Positions 34,900 to 48,200 of a stretch of DNA of 64,000 nucleotides are shown one piece after another. Source of the stretch: Diphasiastrum complanatum (Eukaryota > Streptophyta > Lycopodiopsida > Lycopodiales > Lycopodiaceae); assembly GCA_029204225.1 (NCBI GenBank), contig MU832171.1, forward strand, positions 1-64,000, given 5' to 3'. The notes under the pieces were generated by a model. It was given only the letters and a program-made list of their open reading frames with translations, had not been told where the DNA came from and ran no database searches. Numbering within the stretch: the stretch's first letter is position 1; the number at the start of each line of letters is the position of its first letter. A program made the translations under genes and the position numbers.

Positions 34900-35326
34900 G
34901 AACTCTCATGTGAAGGAAGACGCTCTAAGCGAGTCCCCTCACAACCTACTTAACCTTCACCTTGGTGTAGTAAGGATCACATAATCTAGGTCTTTATGGT
35001 GAGCTCCAAATTTTTCCTGACATGGTTCAGAACTCGAAGAGAACAATTGAAAAGCTTTATGATGATGATTTAGCATTTTATAAAATCCAATCACAATTGC
35101 AGAGCTTGATTCTGTCATTCACAAGTATATGACAAATTCTACCTTGACACACAATACTAATACCTCTCATGAACCCACATTCGGAAATGTTGCTCAATTC
35201 TGGGAATGACATGGAATATTCTAAAATATGACAAGAGGCTCTTGCAATAAGCCCAAACACTACATAAATGAAGTAGAGAGTCGGAAGTATTAGAAACAAT
35301 CGACCAGTTGGCATCTTGCATGTGTG
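34900..35326. other. Intergenic, no gene recognised
   Basis: AT-rich sequence without open frames of note. Confidence 0.4.
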
Positions 35327-35880
<554 letters not shown>

Positions 35881-35883
35881 GAA

Positions 35884-36240
35884 GCATCAAGACTGTGAAT
35901 TTCACACGTGTGGAGTGCCCACTACATGTGATTTAGATCTCCTAAGGTGTGTGGATGCACAATGATCAAGATTAGATTGAGATTCAAGATCTATCTAGCT
36001 CTCAATGGCAAAGACACACTACTACATGCATTAACTCACTTCCAAAGTACATACACACGTGTGGGAAGTGTTCCAAAATAAAACTAAGTAAAATTAAACT
36101 CCTCTCCTTAGGTAGAGAGAGAATCCTACTTATAGCTCTCGGGTAGAGAGAGAATGCTAGAAAACCACTTAGACTCAAAATCCACACAATCTCCAAATCA
36201 ATTAGCATAGAATGAGAAGTACAATGATACTAGTAGATCC
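35884..36240 (-). repeat. Copia LTR fragment
   Basis: Homologous to 28691-29050: tttcacacgtgtgg, gatctcctaaggtgtgtg and ctctcgggtagagagagaat occur in the same order. The borders are not complete. Confidence 0.5.
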
Positions 36241-37080
36241 ACGAGCTAATCCTAACTCAAACATGATTGGACCTCATATTTACAACCTCTTAGTCCTATT
36301 GGACCATTGATGCATCCATCTCTTAATTCTATTGGTCCATTCACAAGCCTATCTCAAATTCTATTGGACCGTTGATGCTTCCACCTCTAAATTTTATTGG
36401 CCCTTAACTCTACTCCTCTACACTAACATTCTTCATGGTTTTGGGTGAAGGAAAGGGGTAGAAAAGAAGAGGAAGAGAGAAGAGAAGAGAGAAAGAGAGA
36501 GAGATGAGATGGAGGTTAGCTCAAATGCTCAATGTCATTGCTTATGGAGAAATCTTAACTAATCACAAACAAAAAGCATGGAAGAAATGGAAATAACAAG
36601 CAATCCCAACAATAGCATAAGCAAGAGTGATTAGCAAATGAGGATGCTTGAGCTCTCAAAATGATAGAGTCTCCTCCTCTCTATTAAGCATGAAAATAGT
36701 GTACAAATGGTGCTTTTTTATAAAATGGGGAAGGCCCTTGCCTCTCAATTCTATTGGCTAATAATCACATTGATCCTATCCATTCATCTTGAACCCAACT
36801 TGATCCAAGGGTCCATGAAAAGTACATTAAACTTCACAAGATTCATGTGAGTCCCAATTTGGGCCCAACTCTAAAAAGTGATCTCTAAGTTTAAAAATGA
36901 CTTTGGGCCTCTAGTTTTATTTTAATTCCAAGGCCCAAGCCAATTTTATTTTATTTACACTTAAGCTTGCGTGCTCATTGGGCCATGGGCTTACGCGCAC
37001 AAGATGCCATGCCCTCACAACACATTTTATTGGACGATTTTATTTATTTACACTTTGTTGAGAATACCCCCAACAGGACC
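36241..37080. other. No gene recognised
   Basis: It has repeated ctattgga(c/t)ca-type phrases (36295-36400) and a purine-rich block (36430-36530), probably decayed LTR sequence. Confidence 0.35.
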
Positions 37081-37121
37081 CACGGCCTGAAGTAGTGTCG
37101 GTCCCTCGGCACTCTGCCGAT

Positions 37122-37424
37122 TTAGTAAAGAGTTTTTTTCGTTCGCCTTTGCTGGATCAGGTAGGTCGTGACGTCCTCCATAAAGCTGAGGCGGTCCAGT
37201 TTCTTCAAGTCCTTGGGCGTGTGAAGGGACTTGTGGACTCCTCTCAGCCAATCTTGGTCGACCCATGCTTGGAATCTACGTGTCCATGGATCGCCCAGAA
37301 GTGCAGCTTGGTAATACACACGAGCGATTGGCAGATGATCTTCGACTTTATCTAAAGGTAGCACCTTATTAATGTCAAAGAATATGGGGGGGGGGAAATT
37401 GTCCCATTTAGTTTCGATCCCCAT
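37122..37424 (-). other. Unrecognised 100-codon frame
   Basis: Reads FDINKVLPLDKVEDHLPIAR and TRRFQAWVDQDWLRGVHKSL with good codon-like flow, but I know no such family. It sits between TE pieces, so a gypsy or unknown TE origin is likely. Confidence 0.25.
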
Positions 37425-37439
37425 TAGATGTTCTAAGTC

Positions 37440-37590
37440 CCGGACGAAGTGGCTGCCGTGCGAACTATTAAATCAGGGCAATACTGGACGTATTGCAAGA
37501 TGGTTATTGTTATTGACTGAATTTGACTTTCGAATTGTAGTTCAAAAGGGAAAACAACATTATCTAGCCGATCACATATCGTGAATCGAA
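37440..37590 (+). pseudogene. Gypsy RNase H fragment
   Basis: RIARWLLLLTEFDFRIVVQK followed by GKQHYLADHIS is the end of a Ty3/gypsy RNase H domain. Only about 50 codons remain and no other part of that element is adjacent. Confidence 0.7.
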
Positions 37591-38301
37591 TCCACACCAG
37601 TTAACACTGTAGTATGAATTGCCAAATGTTGCGTTATTCTATGTTGAAGCAGTACTTGAGTGGGCAGCAAATATTGTCCCCTACCTGCAAGAGCTTGATC
37701 AAATCCCCTGTTGCGATGACTCAAGTTCTCTTGACGTTGTTCTTCCTGCAAAAGAAATCCACCTAACTCTTCATAGGTTGGAAGATTTTCCCGTGTGGCT
37801 ATACTTGTCACAAACATCTGATGTGACTCACTCAAACTATTCAATGTCAACTGCACGATCTCACAATCCTATACTCTCTCTCCAACTGCTGCTAATTGGT
37901 CACGAATCTCTTTGATCTTCAGTAGGTGATCAGCAACAGTTTCACCGTCATCCATCCGCAATGTGTGCAGCTTCGTCTTTAGGAATAGCACTCGAGATGT
38001 GTTTGTGGTCTCAAACAATGCCTTCAACGTATCCCATGCTTCTTTTGGTTCTTCTGAATCCGAAATGTAGGGAATAATTGCATCTCTAACTGATAAGTTG
38101 ATGACATTCTGTGCTTTCCGTTTTCTCCTGTCAAATGCCCGTTGATCTTTTTCAATCAATGGCCTTGTCTCTTCACTGTCACGATCTCCCATAGCTCCTT
38201 TTCCATCAAAATGTTCTTCACTTTGAATTTCCAAACTGCATAGTTGCCAGCTCCTTCCAATTTGCTTGACTCATTGAGGACACTCTCGCTTAGAGTTGCC
38301 A
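37580..38301 (-). pseudogene. Copia gag of a third family, frameshifted
   Basis: An ATG at 38299-38301 opens MATLSESVLNESSKLEGAGN, then YAVWKFKVKN. After a frameshift near 38240, 37869-38234 carries the UBN2 core (EEPKEAWDTLKALFETTN, LKIKEIRDQL). A further shift leads to 37572-37856 (LNSLSESHQMFVTSIATREN). No pol follows, since 37.1-37.6 kb is other sequence. It is a truncated copia. Confidence 0.75.
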
Positions 38302-38420
38302 TTACTGGATAGACAAGTCCGGATCACAAAAATGGCTCAGTCTGAGCACACAACTTAGTCTCCAAATTTTATCACGCCACAAAACTGTATAATAATTTTT
38401 TTTTGCGGTTATACACCTAA

Positions 38421-38664
38421 TATCAGAATGGAACGCGGAAGTACGATTGCTCAGGATCCTCTTTAACTTGTGCGCATGGATCCGATATTGGAGCATGCGA
38501 TATCGGACTGGAGCGCGGAGTACAACTGCTAAGAATTCTCTTTAGCTCGTGCGCTTGGATCCGATATCGGTATGAACATGCGATATCGGACTGGAGCGCA
38601 GATGTACGACTGCTCGGATTTCTCTTCAGCTAGCGCACTTGGATCCGATATTGGTACGAATATA
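38421..38664. repeat. Three tandem units of 80-83 bp with CCGATATCGG palindromes
   Basis: Units start at 38421, 38501 and 38584. They share tatcggactggagcgcgga, a ctctttagctcgtgcgc-type block, and ggatccgatatcgg. They lie 120-360 bp upstream of the copia gag start on minus, so probably in its leader or LTR. Confidence 0.85.
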
Positions 38665-39049
38665 AAAAAGAGAGAATATAAGAACTTTCAGAGGGAATAT
38701 TCTAGATTTCCTACTTCGGCGCGGCGGCTACACCGCCTCCTCTTTGCTTAGATTTCGAAACGAGTGATCGTTCAAACAGACCGATATCAGTAATGTGAAA
38801 GGTATGAAGCCTCAAAGCTCTAAATGGCAGTACTAGACACTATTTGGTGTGATTTGCAGTAACCCAAACAAACAAATGAGAGATTTCTTGGCACAACTCT
38901 CTGACAAATGATACTTTTCACAAAGACTAAAAAAAATATTGTAAAACTTTTTCCACTCAACAGATTTTCAATCTGTCTGATGCTGCCTTGGCCTTTCCGA
39001 TGCCTCCGAGACTGTGTCTTTGTTTCCCACTAATAACTGTGAGCTCCAA
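38665..39049. other. Probable copia LTR/leader remnant
   Basis: On minus it has a TATA-like region (ttatattctctc) and a GC-rich ggcggtgtagccgccgcgcc hairpin (near 38715). Borders are not defined. The gypsy gag begins abruptly at about 39050. Confidence 0.3.
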
Positions 39050-41790
39050 AACCTACTGGTGATTTGTCAGCAGTTGAGTACGACGCTCAATTATATGAAT
39101 AATCGTAATCAGATGAGAGATCACCAAATGGAGGTTTTGTTGAATCAAGTCAAATTGATGTCTTCACCCAATCTCGGTTTTCAACCGGAGGTTTATGCGA
39201 GCGAGAGGGAGAGAAAACCTGAGGTCGTCGAGGATTGGCTGGCCAAGTGGAGTAGTTACTTCAATTTGCACGGTGTTCCTGATGAGCTAAAAATTGAAAG
39301 TGTCATGCTCTTCTTACGCGGCAAAGCATCATCGTGGTGGCGAGATTTACCGGTGAAGCCAACTACTTGGGATGCGTTTGCGGAAGTTTTCAAGAAAGCT
39401 TTCATAGTTGTTGATGACGTGGACTACGACCTGAAGTTCATGAACTGCAGGATGGGTATAAAGAGTTTAGACTCTTATGTCCAGGAATTCATGGACCTAT
39501 GTAATAGGATTCCATCATTCGATGCGAAGTTGGCACTTTGGCAGTTTTGTCCTAGGTTTGCCAGCCGACTATCAGAACGAATGCAGGCGAAATGTGCTTC
39601 AAAGCCTCGAGGATGCGTTTCGGATTGCGAAAGCATATGATTCCACAGTGGTGGCATCCAAGAAACAGTTTGCGCAAATTTCAACCACTTTGAAAACCAA
39701 GAAGGGTAAGAAGCGCGGTCAGACCAAGCAAAATATTTTGACGAATTAGATCAAGCAGCATCGGAACCCAGGAAGCCGAAGAGAAAGAGATTCAAGAAAT
39801 CTATGTTTCGTCTGTAAGAAGCCTAGATATATGATGAAATTTTGTCCAGAAAGGAAGAAAGTGTATGCTCACATGATTGAAATCCCAAGAGGCAATGGTA
39901 AGACTTTGGAAATTCACCTGACTAATTGTGAGTGTGAATATTTTTTTAGTACTCCTTCTTTCTTGCCTAATGAACTTTTCTGTTTAATTGGCACAATTAA
40001 AGATAAAAAAGTGAGTGTTTTATTGGACATTGGTTCAACTCATAAATTTATTGATTCTCATCTTGTGCAGAAACTCAACTTGAAAACTAAGCCAGCAATC
40101 ATAGATATAAAGGTTATCAAGCTTCAGAGCAGAGTTGAAGACTTGAAACGCAAAAGTCCCGAAGCTCCCAATTTTGATGCAAGGACACACATAATTAGTT
40201 AGTTTTCATGTTTTAGACCTAGATCGTACTGATTTAATCTTAGGTTACGAGTGGTTATTTAGTAGACCACAAGATTGAGTTAATTCCATGAAGTCAACCT
40301 CTCTCTAGACAACCTTATAGATTCTCTCAGAAAGAGAATTTCAAATCAAATAGAAAACTATTTGAGGATGGGACATATACAACCTAGTAAATCACTATGG
40401 GGCACTCACGTTCTTCTTAAAGCGAAGAAAGATGGAGGTTTCTGGATGTGTGTGGATTACAAGGTCTTAATAAAGTGACTATAAAGAATAAATATCCATT
40501 AACCAAGATGGATGACCTTATAGATCGCTTGGGTGGAGCACGATATTTTACCAAGATAGATCTCAGGACAAGGTACCATCAAATAAGAATTAAGTCGGAA
40601 GATGTCCAAAAGATAGGATTTTGTTCTAGATTTGGTCATTATGAATTTCTAGTGTTGCCATTTGGATTAACGAATTCTCCAACAACGTTTCAACAAATGA
40701 TGAACGATTTATTTCGTCCATATTTGGGGAAGTTTGTGGTTGTATTCTTATATGACATTCTCGTTTACAGTAAATCCTTGGTGGAACACTAAGATCACTT
40801 AAAAATCGTCTTGATGAAACTCTGCTGGGAGATGCTCTACGCTAAAGAGTCCAAGTGTAAATTCTTTAAGCAAGAGTTGCTTTATCTCGGTCATAAGATC
40901 ACAATAAATGGGATCAAGATTGACGAGGATAAAATCCAGATTGTGATTGAGTGGCCAATTCTGGGAACTATGAGGCAAGTAAAGTCATTTTTAGGTTTTA
41001 CACTTTTTTTCAAGAGATTTATTGAGGATTATGCTAAATTAGCAACACTGCTCAATAATCTAACAAAAGAAATTGTTAATAAAAAGAAAAAGAGGAATCA
41101 ACCTAGTCCGCCTGTTGTTTGGAATGAGGTATTCAATCAATGTTTTGAGAAACTTAAAACAATGATTGTTTCAGCTCCCATGTTACAGATTGCAAATCCA
41201 GATTTACCTTACGTCGTGAGTATGGACACAAGTGATGTTGCAGTTGGAGCGGTTCTATTGCAAATGGATAGGCCACTAGCATTTGAGAGCAAAAAATTCA
41301 TTGTTCTTAGTTGTGTTATACTGCATAGGAAAAGGAATCGTTTGTTGTAATCCATGCACTTAAAGAGATATCCAAGAGATTTTAAAGTTGATGACTGGGT
41401 ATATCTTAGGATTCCAAAAGATTTTAAGACGTTACGTACAGAGAAGCATTATAAGTTGTCTACTTGTTATTGTGGACCTTCAAGATTGTACGTAGAATTG
41501 GTTCTTTGGCGTATGAACTTGATCTTCAAGGAAATTTGACTGCACACCCAGTGTTTCATGTAAGTCGTTTGAAACTAAGTTTACATGATGGTGATAGAGT
41601 TGGATCGGATGAAGATTTGTCGCTTAGTGTACCTTTGGAGCATGAGAAATGCTTAGAGCTAGAGATAAACAATTGAGAAATTGTTCTATCTCTGAGTGCT
41701 TAATTCGATGGAACGGTCATACTGAGGATGATGATTCGTGGGAGAGAGTTGATAGCATAAAGAAGAATTTTCCGAATTTTAGTTTTTAAG
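39050..41790 (+). pseudogene. Ty3/gypsy gag-pol with integrase deleted
   Basis: The same family as 1-1367. Gag is at 39050-39640 (MSSPNLGFQPEVY, SSWWRDLPVKPTTWDAF), zinc-knuckle remnant near 39800 (CKKPRYMMKFC), and protease near 40010 with DTG/DSG changed to DIG (LLDIGSTHKFID). RT is at 40380-40792 ([40 protein letters not shown]). The catalytic box reads FLYDILVY, so one Asp of the DD pair is lost. 40811-41345 holds the connection and RNase H start. At about 41350 the sequence jumps to the C-terminal domain (DFKVDDWVYLRIPKDFK, HPVFHVSRLKLSLHDG), so the whole integrase core is deleted. Several frameshifts are present. It is dead. Confidence 0.88.
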
Positions 41791-41809
41791 GATAGAAACA
41801 GTTGGTCCA

Positions 41810-42103
41810 TGCTAAGGACTCTATTCTAGGTGAATCTATGTATAGGGAACTTAGGGCCATGCATCGCTAAGTGCCCAGGATGCTTTTGGCTCTATATATT
41901 GGGTCCAAACTCGCCCTACTCCTCATTATGGTCGTGGATTCATTGCCATGCTCTCACTCTACATTCATGCTTCTTGTTCCTTGGCTTGGGGGGCTGAGGC
42001 TTCTAGAGTTGATTGGATGCGTCTACTTAGTTTGTTGGTCTCTCCATAGTGTGTTATCATTGTTTTTGTGATTTGTAAGCAGGATCTAAGGAGCTTCTCT
42101 TAT
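41810..42103 (+). repeat. Gypsy 3' LTR, shortened
   Basis: It ends gcaggatctaaggagcttct then cttata, the same terminus as on minus at 3984-4020 and 53502-53530. It directly abuts copia protease sequence at 42104, so this gypsy inserted in the old copia. Confidence 0.65.
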
Positions 42104-43498
42104 AATCTTACTCTTGATGAGGATGACGTTGATGTTCAAACACAAATGATGATGCTTTTGTGATGTCTTCATGTATGCTTGCCAATGATGGAGATCTAGA
42201 TCCATGGTGGATTGATAGTGGATAAAGCTCACACATGACTTTTCACAAAGAGTACTTCACTTCTTTCTTGGCATATGGAGATGACAAGAGGGTGATCTAC
42301 ACGACCAATGATGGTGAGTGTGCAATCAAATAAATTGACACAATTCCTATTTATCTCTCTACAAATAGGAATGTTCATTTGGAAGATGTTTTGTTTATTC
42401 CATCTATTACCGAGAACTTACTTAGTATGAGTCAAATGCTAAGTAAAGGCCTCAAAGTGGAGTTTGATGGAGATGCTTGCATGATCAAAATGAAGGATAT
42501 CCTAGTTGCAAAAGGTAAAAGACAAGGAAAGTTGTTCAAACTAGGTGCTTGTGTTATTGCTAACCAAGTTGGATGTGTTGCAAGAGAGCAAATATCTATT
42601 CAAGAGGTTTGGCATAAGAGGATGGGACACCTCAATTTCAGGTCATTGGAGGTAATGGCAAGAAAGAAGGTTGTGGTTGGTCTTCCAAGTTCCTTAAGTA
42701 GCATCAATCATGTTTGTGAGTCTTGTGCTTTGTCAAAGTCACATAGACTACCTTATAATAGATCTACAAAGCCTTTTCAGGTTGTACATTCGGATATTCA
42801 TGAAATTACTACAATTCGTAATAGTGGAGCTAAGATGTATGTAACTTTCATTGATGATTTTAGTAGATTTTGTTGGATCTATCTACTAAAAAGAAAAGGT
42901 GAAGTGTATGATGTCTTTGTTAAGTTCAAGAATGCAAGGGAGAACCAATTTTCCACAAGGATCAAGTGCTTGAGGATTGACAATGGTGGAGAGTACATAT
43001 CAACCAAGTTCATGGCTTTTTGAGATGAGCATGGGACCGTGGGGTTTGGGTCAATGACACATATTGCCCATTGTTTGCCAGCACATAATGTGTAGATCCT
43101 ATTTGAAGGTAAGAGGTGAAGAAACTTAATGTTTCTAACCACAAAGCTCTGATAGCTTTCGAGTTCGTGTCTGCAGAAAAGCACAGAAAGGACCAACAGG
43201 CCTGTGCATCTGCAGAAATACAAAGGAACTGCCCACAGGTAGAAACCTGCAACACCAAGGACCCCACAACAAAATGGAGTGGCTGAAAGGAAGAATAGGA
43301 CTCTTTTTGAGAGTGCCAAAGCCATGAAATTAAGTGCTAACCTTGATAAACCATTTTGGGATCAAGCTTTGTTGTGTGCCAATTTCTTGTGCAATAGGTG
43401 GCCGAGTGCTATTTTGGATGGAAGGACACCTTTTGAAATGCTATTCAAGGGGAGGCCGAGGGGCCGAGTGTCAACTTTCTATAAACTTTTGGATGCAC
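42104..43498 (+). pseudogene. Old copia element, part 1: protease and integrase
   Basis: Collinear with 46036-47240 of the younger copia. The protease region reads WIDSG followed by a stop in place of SGASSHM. Pre-integrase follows (VWHKRMGHLNFRSLE, CESCALSKSHRLPY), and integrase core with Asp (VVHSDIHE) and IDNGGEYIS. A stop at 43021-43023 precedes a roughly 210 bp foreign stretch (about 43038-43250). Integrase then resumes with PQQNGVAERKNRTLFESAKA and runs to 43498, where a solo LTR splits the element. It resumes at 50038. Confidence 0.88.
43038..43250. mobile_element. Foreign stretch inside old copia integrase
   Basis: It replaces about 15 bp of the integrase present at 46988-47005. Its centre (gaagaaac.taatgtttctaaccacaaagctctgatagc) resembles 8244-8290. 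Read on minus it has tatcagagctttgtgg, like the start of a retroelement leader after its primer site. No clean ends or target duplication. Confidence 0.45.
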
Positions 43499-44173
43499 TG
43501 TGAAAAGTACAATACTAAGGACCATAAATGGATCTTTGAATGATCCACAAGGTGATTGTATGCTTGTTAAACAATCTATCAGAAACTAGTCATCAGAAAA
43601 CAAGATCTAGTTTAGCAGCTTGATAGGAAACAAGTAGAGACAATCAAAGCATTGATCAATTAGTGTAATCCAACTCCACACGTGTGGAAATAAGGCTGTA
43701 GTACGGCCTGTAGACAGTGTTTACAAAGTGCCAAAGCTGAGTTTCATTGGAAATCAAGAGTAATCACCATACAATGAGAGGAAACTCGAGTTTCTCCTTG
43801 AGGCTCTCTATCTTCTCACTATGGAGAATGGGAATACATAGTAAAACACACTTCCTTTGCTAAGTTAGGTGAAAATCCAGCATTTAATAAGGAAATAGAC
43901 TCCACTTTCTTGCCCTCATGTGAAAACCCTAGCCTAGATCCAAGAGTCATGCTTGGTAGGTGCATGGTAGGTACAAATCTCATCATAAATCATGGTCTAG
44001 ATCCTACAAAGTAGGAATACCTACCAAATGGACACAACCACTCCTCTTGACTCGTGGTAACCTACTTAAGGTGTGTATTTACAAGTGGCACTTTGGCCAT
44101 TCAAGTAACCAACAAACAATATTGACAAAATGTACAATATTCTACATGGCTAGATTTGCCAATGTAGGCAATT

Positions 44174-44642
44174 TGTGAAAGATTCAACTAGTTTCATCAC
44201 ATTTTGCAATATTTCCATGTTTGACATATTGAGACCAAAACTTGTTTTAGACTTAGTTGGACCAGCTATAAAAGGATGTAACTCGTGGAGAGAGTCATCT
44301 TCTCTCTTCTCTATCTCATTTCATGCTTATACATGGTTCTCTTGGGTTCTACTATCCATTGGTGCACTATCTTGGTGATTGCTTGCAATTCTATGTGTAG
44401 AATGATCTATATTTGTTATTTTTGGATCCACATGTGTGAAATATAGTAGATTGCTGGTTTTGTACGGACAGCAATAGTACATAATCATTTCATTCAAGTT
44501 TGATCAAGTTCTATTAGTGTTTGCATCTCAAATTGTGTGTAGATGCTGATTTTTCTACATTGGTGAAATTGGTAGTGTATTTCTCTTTCTAACCAAAGAT
44601 CATTCAAGTAGATTGGATCTTAAGGATCTGAAATCTTTCACA
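44174..44642 (+). repeat. Younger copia 5' LTR (469 bp)
   Basis: Starts TGTGAAAGATT and ends ATCTTTCACA, a perfect 10 bp terminal inversion. TATA box ctataaaagg lies near 44268. It lacks about 180 bp present in the 3' LTR, between gacttag and ttggacc. It is followed at once by PBS tggtatcagagc (44643-44654). Confidence 0.93.
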
Positions 44643-45241
44643 TGGTATCAGAGCTTGTGTTTCAGGTTATGAAGGAGAAAATCAGATCTATCAATGATTT
44701 GGTGAAGATATCAAGTCTAGAGCATGCTAGAGAGGATTCTACACCAACTCAGAATTTTGGCTTTTGTAGATTGGATCTTTTGTAGATCAAAACACTAAAT
44801 AGGTCAATATACTTGTTCAATTCCATTTTTTAAATTCACATGCTGGATTTGGCCGATTTTTGGATCATTGGTTCAGCCTAAGTGGTGGCTTATAGATTGC
44901 ATATCAAATTTTCAGCATTTGCATGTAGATTTGGAATAGTCAATTTTTTGTGATTTTGTCAAAACCCTAATTTTGATTGGATTTCTAGATAGTGAGGTTT
45001 CTGGACTTCATTTGAGTGTGTTTCAATCTTAGGAAGTGGCAAAAGTCATTAGATTGAGGATAGATCATAGGTTGATCAAGATTCCATGATTCTATGTGTT
45101 GATTTGCTTGGATAAGTGCTAGAAGAGAATTTGTGAGATAGTTTCAAATCTTGGTGATTTCTTTTGAAAGCATTTGTTGTTGTTCAAAGGAGTGCTTTGT
45201 GCATTGAAACAGGCTTAAAGAGAAGATCATGTCATTGCTAC
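44643..45241 (+). mobile_element. Primer-binding site and leader of younger copia
   Basis: tggtatcagagc at 44643-44654 matches the initiator-Met tRNA 3' end. A 590 bp leader without a gene follows, up to the gag ATG at 45242. Confidence 0.85.
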
Positions 45242-48200
45242 ATGGCAACCTCCATTGGAGTCATGTTGGAAGCCAATGATAGGCTTACCTCAAGTAACTA
45301 TTCATTATGCAAAGTGAGGATGGAGTCACTTCTTGAGATGAATGATGTTTTGGATATTGTTGTAGGTTTGGAGGAGAGACCAGCAACACAACAAGATCAA
45401 TTGAGGTATGACAAGAGGGCCAAGAAGGCTCTACACATGATAAAGATGAATGTTACCAATGAACTTCTCAAGGAAGTTGGTAAGTGCACATCATCTTTGG
45501 AAGCTTGGAATTCATTGAAGAAGCTTTATGAATCCAAATCTACTTCTAGAGTGTTGACTCTAAGAAGGCAAATCTTTTCTTGTTTGCAAAAGAATGAAGA
45601 AAGTTCAAGTACTTTTGTTTTGAGAATGAAAGCATTGAATGATGAGTTAGCTTGCATAGATGAAAGCATTAAGGAAGGAGAACTTATTCAAGTGATTCTT
45701 AATGGCTTGTTGGATGCTCATGCTAACATTGTTCAAAGTATTGCTATTCAAAAGACTTTGCCAAGTTTGATGGATCTTCAAGAGATCTTGATCAATGAGG
45801 AATATAGGCTTCAAGCAAGAGGTGGATCTACATTGACACTTCAAGAGGATGCTATGTTCACAAAGGGCAAATTCAAGGGCAAAACCAAAATCAAGTGATC
45901 TAAAGGGCAAGATCAAGTGGATGCTTCTTCAAGTGGCAAAAAGAAGGATAGATCAAAGCTCAAGTGCTTCTATTGTGGCATCAAAGGACACTTTGCAAGT
46001 GAGTGCTACAAGAAGAAGAGAGATCAAGGAGACAAGCAAGGTAATCTTACTCTTGATGAGGATGGTTTGGATGTGCAAGATGCAAATGATGATGCTCTTG
46101 TGATGTCTTCATGTATGCTTGCTAATGATGGAGATCTAGATCCTTGGTGGATTGATAGTGGAGCAAGTTCGCACATGACCTTTCACAAAGAGAACTTCAC
46201 TTCTTTGTTGGCATATGGAGATGACAAGAGGGTAATCTACACGGCCAATGATGGTGAGTGTGCAATCAAAGGGATTGGCACAATTCCTATTTCTCTCTCT
46301 ACAAATAGAAATGTTCATTTGGAGGATGTCTTGTTTATTCCATCTATTACCAAGAATTTGCTTAGTGTGAGTCAAATGCTAAGTAAAGGCCTCAAGGTGG
46401 AGTTTGATTGAGATGCTTGTTTGATCAAAAGGAAGGATGTCTTGATTGGAAAAGGTAAAAGGCAAGGGAAGTTGTTCAAACTAGATGCTTGTGTTATTGC
46501 TAGCCAAGTTGGATGTGTTGCAAGGGAGCAAATTTCTATTCAAGAGGTTTGGCAAAAAAGGATGGGACACCTCAACTTCAAGTCATTGGAGGTAATGGCA
46601 AGGAAGAAGGTTGTGATTGGTCTTCCAAGTTCCTTAAGTAATGACAAGCATGTTTGTGAGTCTTGTGCTTTGTCTAAGTCACATAGACTACCTTATACTA
46701 GATCTATTTCTAGATCTACAAAGCCTTTTCAACTTGTACATTCGGATATTCATGGATTTACTACAATTAGCAATAGTGGAGCTAAGATGTATGTAACATT
46801 CATTGATGATTTTAGTAGATTTTGTTGGATCTATCTACTAAAGAGCAAGGATGAAGTGTATGATGTCTTTGTCAAGTCTAAGAATGCAAGGGAGAACCAA
46901 TTCTCCACAAAGATCAAGTGCTTGAGAGGTGACAATGGTGGTGAGTACATATCTAACAAGTTCAAGGCCTTTTGTGATGAGCATGGGATCAAGAGGGAGT
47001 ATACAACATCAAGGACCCCACAACAAAATGGAGTGGCTGAAAGGAAGAATAGAACTTTATGTGAAAGTGCTAAAGCTACGAGGTTAAGTGCTAATCTTGA
47101 CAAACCATTTTGGGATCAAGCTTTGTTGTGTGCCAATTTCTTGTGCAATAGGTGGCCGAGTGCTATTTTGGATGGAAGGACACCTTTTGAGATGCTATTC
47201 AAGAGGAGGCCGAGTGTCAACTTTCTAAGAACCTTTGGATGCACATGCTCTATCAACATTACTCTTGATGATAGGACCAAGGAGGATCCATCTTCAAGAA
47301 GAGGTATTTTTGTTGGATATAGTGAGGTGAGTAAAGCCTACAAGGTTTACATTCCTTCTACTAACAAAGTGATTGTTGGTAGAGATGTCATTTTTTATGA
47401 GGGAAACATTCCAAAGGTGTCTTCAAGCATGATTGATGGTAAAGTAGATGGATCTAACATTCTTGATGTTGATGAGAAGGATCCTACTTTAGATGGTGGT
47501 GATGATGGACCTTCATCAAGTCAAAAGCCAAGGAGAACATCAAGAGAAAGACAAGTACCTTCAAGGCCCACATATGATCAAAAGGGTAAGCAAGTAGTTT
47601 CTGGAAATTATGTTGCTTTCCTAACCTCTTTGGATGAGCCTACAAGTGTAGATCAAGCAAGGAAAGAAGAGGAGTGGATCCAAGCAATGGATCTTGAGTA
47701 TCGATCTCTTATGAAGAATGGAACATCTTTTGGAGGATCTTCTTGTGTACATGGAGCTATGCAAGTGGATGGATGTTATCTTGCTGTAAAATCAAGTAAT
47801 GGATCTGGAAAACAAAATTTGTTCAATGACTTTGATGGTCAAGTTGAAGATCAAGAGGTTGATCTCAAAGCGCTTCAACTAGTCAAAAGGGAAGTTGGCA
47901 ATTTGGAGCTAGTCAAGAGCATCAAAGGAGAGGTAATTGGCAAAGGTGTTATGGATCTGTTTTTACAGCATATTGAAGACTCAAGTAAGGTCAAAGGAGC
48001 AGCAAGGAATTGTTGTTCAAGTTTACTTTACTTGTTCTATCTCATGTTTGAGCAATTTCATGTGGATGTGTGCAAATTGTCAAGATATGGACAAACTAGC
48101 TACATTGGTGAGCATTGTTTTGATGTTGGATTTGTACTAGCATTCTTGGCTGATTTTGCTGATGGAAATGAAGCTATTGGAGGTTCATTATGTCACTCAT

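Noticed and set aside
42879-43325. A minus-strand 148-codon gene
   Set aside because: It is the antisense shadow of copia integrase plus the foreign stretch.
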